Notes: generated by a model not told the origin, from the letters alone. 64,000 bases of DNA from Phreatobacter oligotrophus (GCF_003046185.1 NZ_PZZL01000008.1:1-64000), one strand, 5' to 3'; counted from the first letter of the stretch, positions 24,948 to 34,282 are shown. Numbers and translations are program-made.

Positions 24948-25747
24948 GATGCCCTGTCCCCGTCCGGGGAAGCCCTGTCGCCCCATACCGTCGTCGCCGC
25001 TGCGCAAGCTGGCCTTGCCGCCATCCGCGCCCGCCGGCCGCGCATCCATTGCATCACCAATTCGGTTGCGCAGGCCTATACGGCGAACGCGCTGCTCGCC
25101 ATCGGCGCCATTCCCTCCATGACCACCTCGCCCGACGAGATCGCCGCCTTTGCCGGCAGCGCCGACGGGCTGCTCGTCAATCTCGGCACGCTGGAGCCGG
25201 AGCTGCGGGCGGTGATCGCAACGGCCATCGATGCCGCCGCGGGAGCAGGCCGGCCCTGGCTGCTGGACCCGGTCTTCGTCGACCGCTCGCCGCCGCGGGC
25301 GGCCTTCGCACGGGAGATCGCGGCGCGCCGTCCGACGGTCATCCGCGCCAATGCCGCCGAGATCGGCGCGCTGGCCCCGGGGGAGGGGCCCGCGGCCCTC
25401 GCCGCACGGCTCGGCACGGTCGTCGCCGTCACGGGGGAGGCCGACAGGGTGACGGATGGGGCCAAGGGCTTCGCCATCGCCAACGGCCATCCGCTGATGG
25501 CGCGCGTCACCGCCATGGGCTGCGCCGGTGCCGCCATCACCACCGCCTTCCTGTCGGTCGGCGCCCCGCCGATGGTCGCGACCGCGGCCGCCCTCGCCGT
25601 GCTCGGCCTTGCCGGGGAGGTTGCGGCGCGCACCGCCTCGGGGCCCGGCAGCTTCGCCATCGCCTATCTCGACGCCCTCGACGCGCTCACCCCCGACGCC
25701 CTCGCGGACGGAGCGCGCATCAAAGTCCTCACGCCAGGAGACGCCTC

Positions 25748-25751
<4 letters not shown>
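24945..25751 (+). CDS. thiM: Hydroxyethylthiazole kinase
   Basis: This 268-aa enzyme phosphorylates 4-methyl-5-hydroxyethylthiazole in thiamin salvage. Typical features are [27 protein letters not shown] near residues 31-56, [23 protein letters not shown] and [15 protein letters not shown] in the ATP/active-site region. The ATG at 24945 lies inside the P1 stem of the TPP aptamer, so it should be shut off when thiamin pyrophosphate is high. It overlaps thiD by GTGA. A thiE gene, which usually completes salvage, is not adjacent. Confidence 0.94.
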
Positions 25752-26545
<794 letters not shown>

Positions 26546-26546
26546 C

Positions 26547-27617
26547 ATGACCCCGACCCGCCGTTCCGCCCTCGCTGCCGGCGCCGCCGGCCTCCTGGCC
26601 GCTCCCGCCATCGCCTCGGCGCAGACGCCGCTGCGCTGGCGGATGGTCACCTCCTGGCCGAAGGCGCTGCCCGGACCTTCCTTCTCGGCCCAGCGCATCG
26701 CCGACCGCATCCGCGTCCTCTCCGGCGGGCGCATCGAGGTGCAGGTCTTCGCCGCCGGCGAGGTCGTTCCGGCCTTCGCCGTTCACGAGGCGGTCGGCAA
26801 CCGGACCGTCGAGCTCGGCCACACAGCCTCGTTCTTCGCCATCGGCCGCGAGCCGGCGCTCGCCTTCTTCACCACCGTGCCCTTCGGCCTGACCCCGCCG
26901 GAGCACAATGCCTGGGTGCTGAAGGGCGGCGGGCAGGCGCTCTGGGATGCCGCCTCCGAGCGCTTTGGCGTGAAGCCGTTGCTCGGCGGCAATACCGGCG
27001 TCTCGATGGGCGGCTGGTTCCGCCGCGAGATCCAGTCGGCCGAGGACGTGAAGGGCCTGACCATCCGCATGGTCGGGCTCGGGGCCGAGCTGTTCCAGCG
27101 GCTCGGCGCGACCGCCATCGCCGTGCCGCCGGGCGACATCTATCCGGCGCTGGAGCGCGGGGCGGTCGACGGGGCGGAGTTCACCGCGCCCGGCTCCGAC
27201 ATCCAGCTCGGGCTGTGGCGCGTCGCGCCCTTCTACTACGCGCCGGGCTTCAACAAGCCGAACGGGTCGAGCGAGCTCGTCATCAACAAGGCGCTGTGGG
27301 AGGGGCTGCCCGCCGATCTCAAGGCCGTCGTCGAGGCGGCGAGCGAGGCGGAACAGGCCGTCGCCCTCGCCGAGATCGAGATCCTCAACATGGAGGCGCT
27401 GACGACGCTGGTCGGCAGCCATGGCGTCAAGCTGCGCGGCTTCCCGGCCGCGCTGGTGCAGCAGGCGCGCCGGCAGGCGGCGGACCTGCAGCGCGACCTC
27501 GGCACCCGCAGCCCGATGGCGGGCCGCGTTGCTGAGAGCTACACCGCCTTCCAGGCGCGCATCGCCCCCTGGACACGCGTCTCGACCCATGCGGCGCTCG
27601 GCGCGCGGGAGGTCTGA
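26547..27617 (+). CDS. TRAP transporter solute-binding protein in the thiamin operon
   Basis: This 356-aa periplasmic protein starts with the signal RRSALAAGAAGLLAAPAIASA and continues WRMVTSWPKALPGPSFSAQRIAD, the hallmark of the TakP/mannitol-chloroaromatic branch of TRAP binding proteins. Substrate-segment features are GNTGVSMGGWFRREI, RMVGLGAELF and RGAVDGAEF. Its ATG begins 1 bp after the thiD stop, so it is probably on the TPP-riboswitch transcript, but no DctQ or DctM gene is with it. The only permease genes nearby (10.6-12.5 kb) already have their own binding protein. The ligand might be thiamin-related, but family relatives bind 2-oxoacids or similar. Confidence 0.87.
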   Translation: MTPTRRSALAAGAAGLLAAPAIASAQTPLRWRMVTSWPKALPGPSFSAQRIADRIRVLSGGRIEVQVFAAGEVVPAFAVHEAVGNRTVELGHTASFFAIGREPALAFFTTVPFGLTPPEHNAWVLKGGGQALWDAASERFGVKPLLGGNTGVSMGGWFRREIQSAEDVKGLTIRMVGLGAELFQRLGATAIAVPPGDIYPALERGAVDGAEFTAPGSDIQLGLWRVAPFYYAPGFNKPNGSSELVINKALWEGLPADLKAVVEAASEAEQAVALAEIEILNMEALTTLVGSHGVKLRGFPAALVQQARRQAADLQRDLGTRSPMAGRVAESYTAFQARIAPWTRVSTHAALGAREV

Positions 27618-27660
27618 GGGCCGCTCTCACCTTGCACCGCAGCGAGCCTGTCCTTAAGAT

Positions 27661-27674
27661 CGAACGATCGTTCG
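27661..27674. promoter_or_regulatory. Perfect 14-bp palindrome CGAACGATCGTTCG upstream of the XRE gene
   Basis: It lies 26 bp before the ATG of the XRE/cupin regulator. The length and position suit an autoregulatory operator. The same site may also serve the promoter of the short 27618-27700 gap. Confidence 0.5.
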
Positions 27675-27700
27675 TCACACCGACCGAGTGCCCGCTTCCC

Positions 27701-28315
27701 ATGGCCGACCGCGATCCGAAGAAGACCGAGCTCGACGCGGGAGCCCATGTCCTGTCGGGCAATCTCGGCAAGACGGTGCAGCGCCTGCGCAAGGCCTACA
27801 ACCTGTCGCTCTCCGAACTCTCGGAGCAGTCGGGCGTCGCCAAGTCGATCATCAGCCAGATCGAGCGCAACGAGACCAATCCGACGCTCGCCACCATCTG
27901 GCGCCTCAGCCAGGCGCTCGACGTCTCGATCGAGCGGGTGCTGGCCACCGCTACCGAGGAGCCCTTCCTCGAGAAGCTGTCGCGCGCCGATACCCCGCTG
28001 CTCGTCTCCGACGACGGCAAGTGCCGGCTCTCCATCATCGGCTGGATCAAGACGGTCGAGTGGCTGCAGTGGTACGACTTCCAGTGCGATCCCGGCGGGG
28101 TGCTGGAGAGCGACGGCCACCAGCGCGGCTCCATCGAAAGCCTCTCGGTGCTGTCCGGCGAGCTCACCGTCGAGGTGGCCGATCGCGTCGAGGTGGTGGG
28201 GCCCGGCGAGAGCGCGCGCTACCGCTGTGACGGCCGCCACGTCATCCGCAACCGCGGCACGACGCCGGCCCATGCGGTCATGGTCTGCATCCTCAAAGCC
28301 GCGGTGATGGAGTGA
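27701..28315 (+). CDS. XRE-family regulator with cupin sensor domain
   Basis: This 204-aa protein has an N-terminal Xre/HipB helix-turn-helix (about residues 25-82), with LSLSELSEQSGVAKSIISQIERNETNPTLATIWRL. A C-terminal cupin barrel (about 120-195) follows, including GSIESLSVLSGELTVEV, a DRVEVVGPGESARYRCDGRHVIRNRG strand and THAVMV-like end. Such regulators often control amine or amino-acid uptake and degradation. Here the EamA gene is convergent with it. The perfect palindrome upstream suggests self-repression. The ATG at 27701 is chosen over a 23-codon upstream extension that would run through the palindrome. Confidence 0.9.
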   Translation: MADRDPKKTELDAGAHVLSGNLGKTVQRLRKAYNLSLSELSEQSGVAKSIISQIERNETNPTLATIWRLSQALDVSIERVLATATEEPFLEKLSRADTPLLVSDDGKCRLSIIGWIKTVEWLQWYDFQCDPGGVLESDGHQRGSIESLSVLSGELTVEVADRVEVVGPGESARYRCDGRHVIRNRGTTPAHAVMVCILKAAVME

Positions 28316-28330
28316 GGCGCGTCATCGCGC

Positions 28331-28424
28331 GCTGAATCACGCCTCGCCGCCAAGCCCCTGATCCGGAATCGAAAAAGTGCTGCTGTTGAGGGCGAGAATC
28401 AAAGCCCTCACACATTGATTCAGC
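28331..28424. repeat. Nested inverted repeats between convergent genes
   Basis: GCTGAATCA (28331-28339) pairs with TGATTCAGC (28416-28424), and within it TGAGGGC (28387-28393) pairs with GCCCTCA (28404-28410). GAATCAA (28396-28402) can alternatively pair with TTGATTC (28415-28421). The outer arm runs over the stop of the convergent EamA gene. It may act as a bidirectional terminator, but there is no clear T run. Confidence 0.4.
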
Positions 28425-29283
28425 TGCGGCGACGCCGTTCGCCGGCCAGCACGGTCACCGCCATGCCGGCGAGGATGGCGGCGCTGGCGAGGACCAGGCG
28501 CAGCGTCAGCGGCTCCGCCAGCAGCAGCACAGCGCCGGCTGCCGCGATGGCCGGCACGGTCAGCTGGACCGAGGCGGCGGTGAGCCGCGACAGGCGCGGC
28601 AGGACGCGATACCAGACCGCATAGCCAAGACCTGAGGCGATGGCGCCGGAGGCGATGGCGCATGCAATGCCGAAGGCCGATGGCGCCGCCGTCCACTGGC
28701 TCCAGGCCATGAGGGCGAGGCCGGCCGGCAGGCAACGCACGAAGTTGCCGGCGGTGTCGGCGACGGGTGCGGTGGAGCCGCGGCCGAGCAGCGAATAGGC
28801 GGCCCAGCACAGGCCCGACAGGGCCATGACGAAGACGCCCATGAGGGGCGGCGCCGCGACGCCCGGCGAGACCAGCCAGACGAGGGCGGCGAAGGCGAGG
28901 GTGAGCCCTCCGATCTCGACCAGACCCGGCCTGTCGCCCGCGACCAGCGCGCGGCCGATCATGCCGGCCTGGACCGCGCCGAAGAGGACGATGGCGCCCA
29001 CCGCCGCGCCGAGCCAGAGATAGGCGACGGAGAAGAACACCGCATAGCCGAAGAGCGCCACGGCCTGCGGCCAGCTCCCGGCTAGCGGCAGGAGGGGGCG
29101 GTCGCGTTCGAGCAGCCGCATCACCAGCACGAGCGTCACCGCGCCGGAGGCGAGGCGCCAGCCGGTATAGCCGAGATCGTCGATGGAGCCGGTGGCGAGC
29201 GCCAGGCGCGCGAGAATGGAATTCGCCGCGAAGGCGATCATCGCGGCTGTCGTCAACGCGCCGAGGGCGAGGACAGGGGGCAT
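28420..29283 (-). CDS. EamA-family transporter
   Basis: This 287-aa protein has about ten hydrophobic helices in two EamA repeats. AAMIAFAANSILARLAL and GYTGWRLASGAVTLVLVM mark the first, and GLGYAVWYRVLPRLSRLTAASVQLTVPAIAAAGAVLLLAEPLTLRL marks the second. It is a probable metabolite exporter of the drug/metabolite superfamily. It is convergent with the XRE regulator gene and 46 bp downstream of the fumarylacetoacetase-type gene on the same strand. Confidence 0.85.
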   Translation of the reverse strand: MPPVLALGALTTAAMIAFAANSILARLALATGSIDDLGYTGWRLASGAVTLVLVMRLLERDRPLLPLAGSWPQAVALFGYAVFFSVAYLWLGAAVGAIVLFGAVQAGMIGRALVAGDRPGLVEIGGLTLAFAALVWLVSPGVAAPPLMGVFVMALSGLCWAAYSLLGRGSTAPVADTAGNFVRCLPAGLALMAWSQWTAAPSAFGIACAIASGAIASGLGYAVWYRVLPRLSRLTAASVQLTVPAIAAAGAVLLLAEPLTLRLVLASAAILAGMAVTVLAGERRRRS

Positions 29284-29329
29284 GGGGATGGGCGGCGGGC
29301 GGCCGGTCAGGGCGCGCCCGCCGATCCGG

Positions 29330-30175
29330 TCACTGCCAGGCGATGACCTTCTGCTTCTGCTCGCCGAGGCCCTCGATGCCGAGGGTCATGACGTCGCCGG
29401 CCTTGAGGAACTTCGGCGGCTTCATGCCGAGGCCGACGCCGGGCGGGGTGCCCGTGGTGATGACGTCGCCGGGCTCCAGCACCATGAATTCGGAAACGTA
29501 GGAGACGATGGTCTTCACGTCGAAGATCATGGTCTTGGTCGAACCGGTCTGCATCCGCTCGCCGTTGACGTCGAGCCACATGCCGAGGTTCTGCACGTCC
29601 TTGATCTCGTCGGTGGTGACGAGCCAGGGGCCGAGCGGGCCGAAGGTCTCGCAGCCCTTGCCCTTCATCCACTGGCCGCCGCGCTCGATCTGGTACTCGC
29701 GCTCGGAGACGTCGTTGCAGATGCAGAAGCCGGCGACGACCGAGAGGGCGTCCTTCTTGGAGACATAGCGGGCGCGCTCGCCGATGACGATGGCCAGCTC
29801 GATCTCCCAGTCGGTCTTCACCGACTTCTTCGGCAGCATGACATCGTCGTTCGGGCCGACGATGCAGGAGCGCGCCTTGTTGAAGAGGATCGGCTCGGTG
29901 GGGATGGCGGCGCCCGTCTCGGCGGCGTGGTCGGCATAGTTGAGGCCGACGGCGATGAAGTTGCCGACATCGCCGACGCAGGCGCCATAGCGCGGCTTGC
30001 CCTTCACCAGCGGCAGCTTCTCCCAGTTGGCCTTGGCGATCTTGGCGAGGCCCTTCTTGCCGAGCGCATCACCGGAGATGTCCGCCACGACGGAGGACAG
30101 GTCGCGGATTTTGCCATCGGGATCGATGAGGCCGGGCTTTTCCTTGCCCTTGGCGCCGTAGCGAACGAGTTTCAC
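29330..30175 (-). CDS. Fumarylacetoacetate hydrolase family protein
   Basis: This 281-aa enzyme fits the FAH superfamily, in which a metal-bound Glu-Glu-Asp set cleaves C-C or isomerises bonds in aromatic-acid degradation. GLNYADHAAETG, then WEIELAIVIGE (with the metal-ligand acidic residues), FCICNDVSEREYQ, and GDVITTGTPPGVGLGMKPP are in the usual order. I take the GTG at 30175 because GGGAGGAC lies just before it; the frame extends 111 codons further without family features. Sugar-acid hydrolases such as 2,4-diketo-3-deoxy-L-fuconate hydrolase are close alternatives. Confidence 0.88.
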   Translation of the reverse strand: MKLVRYGAKGKEKPGLIDPDGKIRDLSSVVADISGDALGKKGLAKIAKANWEKLPLVKGKPRYGACVGDVGNFIAVGLNYADHAAETGAAIPTEPILFNKARSCIVGPNDDVMLPKKSVKTDWEIELAIVIGERARYVSKKDALSVVAGFCICNDVSEREYQIERGGQWMKGKGCETFGPLGPWLVTTDEIKDVQNLGMWLDVNGERMQTGSTKTMIFDVKTIVSYVSEFMVLEPGDVITTGTPPGVGLGMKPPKFLKAGDVMTLGIEGLGEQKQKVIAWQ

Positions 30176-30413
30176 GATCTGTCCTCCCTCATGTCGTTGT
30201 CCGATCGTTGGCAGGATCATGAGCGGGCGCCTCGCGATCGCGCAAGGCCGCGCTGTGCATGGATGCCGCGCCGGCCGTGAAGGGGCGCTGCCCGTCCTCC
30301 GGCCGTAGCCGCGCGCCGCCGGCGCCGCGATTGCGAGCGATTTGCATGTATTGGCGATCGCTGGCTTTCCCCGCTTCGATCTGTTAGGTGCTCGCGCAGA
30401 GAGGACGGCGCGC

Positions 30414-31310
30414 ATGGCCAAAATAGATCGTGTCCAGCTTATCGCGCTGATGAGCATCGTTATTGGCGTCGTGGTGCTTGCGCTCAAGTATCTGGCGTTC
30501 GTCCTCACCGGATCGATCGCGCTCTATTCAGATGCGCTCGAAAGTATCGTCAATGTTGTTACGGCCATCGTGGCGGCGCTGGCGGTGCGGACCAGTGGCC
30601 GGCCGGCGGACAAGGACCACCCTTATGGCCACGGCAAGGTCGAATACTTCTCCGCCGTCATCGTCGGCGTGTTCATCGTGGTGGCGGCGATCCTGATCCT
30701 GCGCGAGGCCTGGGACGGCTTCCGCGAACCGAAGGTGCTGTCCGGCGACACGATGGGCCTGATGGTCAACGGCGCCGCGGGCCTCCTCAATGCCGGCTGG
30801 TGCTGGGTTCTGGTCTCGCAAGGGCGCAAGCTGCGCTCGCCGGCGCTTGTCGCCGACGGCCATCACCTCCTCACCGACGTGGTCTCCTCCGCCGGCGTGC
30901 TGGTCGGCGTGCTGCTGGCGACCGCCACCGGATGGGCCATCCTGGACCCGGCCTTGGCCGCCATCGTTGCCGTCAACATCCTGTGGGCCGGCTGGAAGCT
31001 GATGAGCGACAGTGTCGGCGGCCTCATGGACAAGGCGCTGCCCGAATCCGAGCTCGATCGCATCCGAGCGCTCATCTCCGCCAATGCGGAGGGCGCGATC
31101 GAGGCGCATGACCTCAGGACCCGCATGGCGGGCAAGACGACCTTCCTGGAGTTCCACCTCGTCGTCCCCGGCACCATGTCGGTGGACGCGGCCCATACGA
31201 TCTGCGACCGGCTGGAACAGGCCATCCGCGGCGAGGTCGGCCACGCGCAGATCACCATCCATGTCGAGCCCGAGGCCAAGGCCAAGCATTCGGGGATCGT
31301 GGTTCTCTAG
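30414..31310 (+). CDS. Cation diffusion facilitator family transporter
   Basis: This 298-aa inner-membrane metal/proton antiporter has six helices and the transport site TGSIALYSDALESIVNV in helix 2 and DGHHLLTDVVSSAGVLVG in helix 5. HPYGHGKVEYFSA in the loop after helix 2 is the conserved binding region. The C-terminal cytoplasmic domain runs from about residue 210. The expected substrates are zinc, cobalt, iron or manganese. The ATG at 30414 follows AGAGAGGAC. It overlaps the stop of the convergent acetyltransferase gene by 4 bp. Confidence 0.92.
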   Translation: MAKIDRVQLIALMSIVIGVVVLALKYLAFVLTGSIALYSDALESIVNVVTAIVAALAVRTSGRPADKDHPYGHGKVEYFSAVIVGVFIVVAAILILREAWDGFREPKVLSGDTMGLMVNGAAGLLNAGWCWVLVSQGRKLRSPALVADGHHLLTDVVSSAGVLVGVLLATATGWAILDPALAAIVAVNILWAGWKLMSDSVGGLMDKALPESELDRIRALISANAEGAIEAHDLRTRMAGKTTFLEFHLVVPGTMSVDAAHTICDRLEQAIRGEVGHAQITIHVEPEAKAKHSGIVVL

Positions 31311-31852
31311 GCCGCTGCGATCCGGGCTAAGAGCAGGTTGTCGCGCCATTCCTCGCCGACGCGCAGATGATCGCGCAGACGGCCCTCCGCGGTGAAGCCG
31401 AGCCGGGTGGCAAGGCCGATCGAGGCGGCATTGTCGGGGTGGATATAGGCCTCCAGCCGATGCAGCTTCAGGACCGTCGTGCAGTGCTCGATCATGGCGG
31501 CCACCGCCTCGCGGGCGAGGCCCTGGCCCTGCCGCCCGGGCACGAGAAGGTAGCCGATGGAGGCCCGGCGGTTGCGGATGTGGCCGTCATGGTAGTTGGC
31601 GAGGCCGATGCACAGGTCGGTGTCGCGGTCGGCAACCGCCCAGAAGCGGTAATAGGCCGGCGTGCAGTCGATGCAGCGCTGGACGACGCGGTCGGTGTCG
31701 ATCCGCTTCTCGTGCGGCGGCGTGTTCCACCAGCGCATGGTCGCGGCATCGCAGAAGGCGGGGTGCAGGGCCTCGGCGTCCTCGGGGCGAAACTGGCGAA
31801 GCCGCAGTCGATCCGTCTCCAGGACGGGGTGGGGGACGGCCGGGCGCGCCAT
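31307..31852 (-). CDS. GNAT-family N-acetyltransferase
   Basis: This 181-aa protein is of the RimJ/RimL type. It begins VLETDRLRLRQFRPEDAEAL, then has the acetyl-CoA loop LVPGRQGQGLAREAVAAMIEH (V-x-G-x-GQG-x-A) and the closing HPDNAASIGLATRLGF block. The substrate could be a protein N terminus or a small amine. No other gene is linked except the convergent CDF transporter. Confidence 0.88.
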   Translation of the reverse strand: MARPAVPHPVLETDRLRLRQFRPEDAEALHPAFCDAATMRWWNTPPHEKRIDTDRVVQRCIDCTPAYYRFWAVADRDTDLCIGLANYHDGHIRNRRASIGYLLVPGRQGQGLAREAVAAMIEHCTTVLKLHRLEAYIHPDNAASIGLATRLGFTAEGRLRDHLRVGEEWRDNLLLARIAAA

Positions 31853-31917
31853 GGCGGTTCTCCGAAAGCCGCATCATGGCACCGCCGGATGGCGACGCGC
31901 CATACCGCGCGGTGCCG

Positions 31918-33099
31918 TCAGCGCGAGCGCACCAGTTCCTTCATCGCCTTGTCGAGACCGTCGAGGGTGAGCGGGAACATCCGCTGCTCCATGACGTCGC
32001 GCATCATGCCGATGGAGTGGGTGTAGTCCCAGTGCTTCTCCTTCACCGGGTTCAGCCAGACCATGGAGGAATAGATAGAGGCGACGCGCTTCATCCAGGT
32101 GACACCGGCCTCCTCGTTGAAATGCTCCACCGAGCCGCCGGGCTGCATGATCTCATACGGGCTCATCGAGGCGTCGCCGACGAAGATCACCTTGTAGTCG
32201 TTGCCGTATTTGTGGAGCACGTCCCAGGTTGGCGTGACATCGTCGAAGCGGCGGGAGTTCTTCTTCCACACCTTCTCGTAAAGGCAGTTGTGGAAATAGA
32301 AATATTCCATGTGCTTGAACTCGGCCTTGGCGGCCGAGAACAGCTCCTCGCAGAGCTGGATGTGCCAGTCCATCGAGCCGCCGACGTCGAAGAAGATCAG
32401 CACCTTGATGGAGTTGCGCCGCTCCGGCCGCATCTGGACATCGAGATAGCCGTGGCGGGCGGTCTCGCGGATCGTGCCGTCGAGGTCGAGCTCGTCGGGC
32501 GAGCCGGTGCGGGCGAACTTGCGCAGGCGGCGCAGCGCCATCTTGATGTTGCGGGTGCCGAGCTCGACCTGGTCGTCGTAGTCCTTGAATTCGCGCTTGT
32601 CCCAGACCTTCACGGCGCGGAAGTTGCGGTTGCCGTCCTGGCCGATGCGGATGCCTTCGGGATTGTAGCCATAGGCGCCGAAGGGCGAGGTGCCGCCGGT
32701 GCCGATCCACTTGGAGCCGCCCTGGTGGCGGCCCTTCTGCTCCTCGAGCCGCTTCTTCAGCGTCTCCATCAGCTTGTCCCAGCCGCCGAGCGCCTCGATC
32801 TGGGCCTTCTCCTCCTCGGTGAGGAATTTCTCGGTGAGCTTCCTCAGCCATTCCTCGGGGATGTCGACCTCGAGCCCTTCGGCGAGGCTCTCCAACCCCT
32901 TGAAGGTGGCGCCGAAGACCTTGTCGAACTTGTCGATGTTGCGCTCGTCCTTCACCAGCGTGGCGCGGGAGAGGTAGTAGAAGTCGGTCGGCGCCCGGTC
33001 GATGATGTCGGCGTCCAGCGCCTCCATCAGCGTCAGGTATTCGCGCACCGTGACGGGCACGCCAGCCTTCTTCAGCTCGTGGAAGAAATGGATGAACAT
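31918..33099 (-). CDS. VWA domain protein, CoxE-like
   Basis: This 393-aa protein has a von Willebrand A domain in the C-terminal half with the MIDAS motif DVGGSMD (238-244). An N-terminal helical region (FIHFFHELKKAGVPVTVREYLTLMEAL) is characteristic of CoxE/YeaD-like proteins. In known systems the VWA protein works with a MoxR AAA ATPase to insert metal or remodel a target. Here the MoxR gene is 4 kb away at 37.2-38.0 kb and a molybdoenzyme large-subunit gene is at 21.7 kb. Physical linkage is weak, so partnership is inference. Confidence 0.87.
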   Translation of the reverse strand: MFIHFFHELKKAGVPVTVREYLTLMEALDADIIDRAPTDFYYLSRATLVKDERNIDKFDKVFGATFKGLESLAEGLEVDIPEEWLRKLTEKFLTEEEKAQIEALGGWDKLMETLKKRLEEQKGRHQGGSKWIGTGGTSPFGAYGYNPEGIRIGQDGNRNFRAVKVWDKREFKDYDDQVELGTRNIKMALRRLRKFARTGSPDELDLDGTIRETARHGYLDVQMRPERRNSIKVLIFFDVGGSMDWHIQLCEELFSAAKAEFKHMEYFYFHNCLYEKVWKKNSRRFDDVTPTWDVLHKYGNDYKVIFVGDASMSPYEIMQPGGSVEHFNEEAGVTWMKRVASIYSSMVWLNPVKEKHWDYTHSIGMMRDVMEQRMFPLTLDGLDKAMKELVRSR

Positions 33100-33152
33100 G
33101 AGGGTAGTCTAGGGGCTCTGCCGGCCGTCGTCATCCCGGGACCTTCGGCGGA

Positions 33153-33338
33153 TCAGACCAGGCCTCCGCCCTGTGGCGCCCCGAAACCGGCGGTTGCCGC
33201 CAGCCGGTCTGCCGCAGTGCGTTGTTCGTCCGCGTGGCGCATCCGGGCGCTCCGGCGAAAGCGGGCAGCCAGCCACCAGGAGAGGGGCAGCGACAGAACC
33301 AAGGCCGTAAAGGCGGCGAAATAAACCGCGTTCCGCAT
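33153..33338 (-). CDS. Small membrane protein (61 aa), unknown
   Basis: The protein begins with one hydrophobic helix (AVYFAAFTALVLSLPLSWWLAA, residues about 4-25) followed by a basic, charged tail. The start has only a weak AAAGGCG upstream. It lies in a gap between the VWA gene and the divergent hypothetical gene. It may be a real small protein or chance coding in GC-rich DNA. Confidence 0.4.
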   Translation of the reverse strand: MRNAVYFAAFTALVLSLPLSWWLAARFRRSARMRHADEQRTAADRLAATAGFGAPQGGGLV

Positions 33339-33415
33339 GTGAATAGGATGCGCCTTTGTGCCGCCGCCGTCAAAGGGGCCTGCGGATCGGGGCGATTTGC
33401 CCTAGCTGCAGCATC

Positions 33416-34051
33416 ATGACGCCAAGACAAGCGGCAGAAACATCAAGGCCGCACACCATGCGCATGCAGCCGTCAGCGCCTTCTGCCGCGCCCTCGTCAC
33501 CCAGGCCCGCCGAGCGCCGGTGGCCGCTGGTTATCGGCTGGATCCTGGCCCTGCCGGGCCTGTGGGTGATCGCGAGCTTCCTCATGTTCTCGCCCCTGTC
33601 CGACTGGGCCGGCTGTCCGGCGCCGCTCGGCGTGGACTTCCGCCCCTGTCCGCCCGGCCCCCTGGCCGGACTCGCGGACGCCATGCGGACATCGGTGGCG
33701 ATCACGCTGATCGCAACCTTCATCGGGATCGGCATCCTGCCTCCGCTCTATGCGGCCGGCTTTGTCGCGGCACGTCTCGCCATCCGCATCGACCGCTGGC
33801 GGCGTCGCCTGCCGGATGGGGGCGAAGCGCCGCGGCAGCCGGGACGTCTTGTGATCCTGACCTTTGCCATTGTGTTGGGCGGGTGCGTTGCAGCGGGAAT
33901 GGCGGGCCGCATGATTGAAGACGCCCGCCGCGGCGCCTTCTCGCTCGACGGGTTCGGCGAGGGCCTCCTTGGGCTCGCGGCCATGGTGGCGCTGGTCTAT
34001 GGCGCCTATCGGCTCGTTCGCTGGGGCGTCAGGTCCTTGCGCGGCGGCTAA
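33416..34051 (+). CDS. Hypothetical membrane protein, unknown
   Basis: This 211-aa protein has a short polar N terminus, then three predicted helices: WPLVIGWILALPGLWVIASFLMF, TSVAITLIATFIGIGILPPLYAAGFVA and LVILTFAIVLGGCVAAGMAG, plus a fourth hydrophobic stretch near the end (GLLGLAAMVALVYGAYRL). CPAPLGVDFRPCPPGP lies in an outside loop with two Cys. I do not recognise the family. Start choice between ATG 33416 and ATG 33458 is open. Confidence 0.6.
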   Translation: MTPRQAAETSRPHTMRMQPSAPSAAPSSPRPAERRWPLVIGWILALPGLWVIASFLMFSPLSDWAGCPAPLGVDFRPCPPGPLAGLADAMRTSVAITLIATFIGIGILPPLYAAGFVAARLAIRIDRWRRRLPDGGEAPRQPGRLVILTFAIVLGGCVAAGMAGRMIEDARRGAFSLDGFGEGLLGLAAMVALVYGAYRLVRWGVRSLRGG

Positions 34052-34057
34052 GCTCGT

Positions 34058-34282
34058 TCAGTCGCCGCCACCACCCCCGTCGCCGCCACCACCCCCGTCG
34101 CCGCCGCCGGAATCACCGCCGCCGCTGGACTCGCCGGCATCGTTGCTGTCGTCGGAGCCGGAGCCACCGTCCGAGCTGTCACTGTCGCTGTCGCCACCGC
34201 CGAGAATTCCCTTCAGCACGAAGACGAGCAACGCCACGGCGGCGCTGGCGAGGACGAGGATGAGGGCAAGGGTCGAGGTCAT
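34058..34282 (-). CDS. Small membrane protein with acidic Ser/Gly/Asp tail
   Basis: This 74-aa protein has one N-terminal helix (LALILVLASAAVALLVFVLKGIL) followed by a tail made almost only of Ser, Gly and Asp. Two 18-bp direct repeats encode the last part. Its stop is 7 bp from the convergent hypothetical gene. I know of no function. The tail is highly acidic and likely disordered. Its existence as a protein rests on the helix and start position only. Confidence 0.5.
   Translation of the reverse strand: MTSTLALILVLASAAVALLVFVLKGILGGGDSDSDSSDGGSGSDDSNDAGESSGGGDSGGGDGGGGGDGGGGGD

Noticed and set aside
34058-34140. Short tandem GC-rich repeats looked like a possible CRISPR or VNTR array
   Set aside because: They are only two 18-bp units and lie in a reading frame coding a Gly/Asp tail; there are no spacers.
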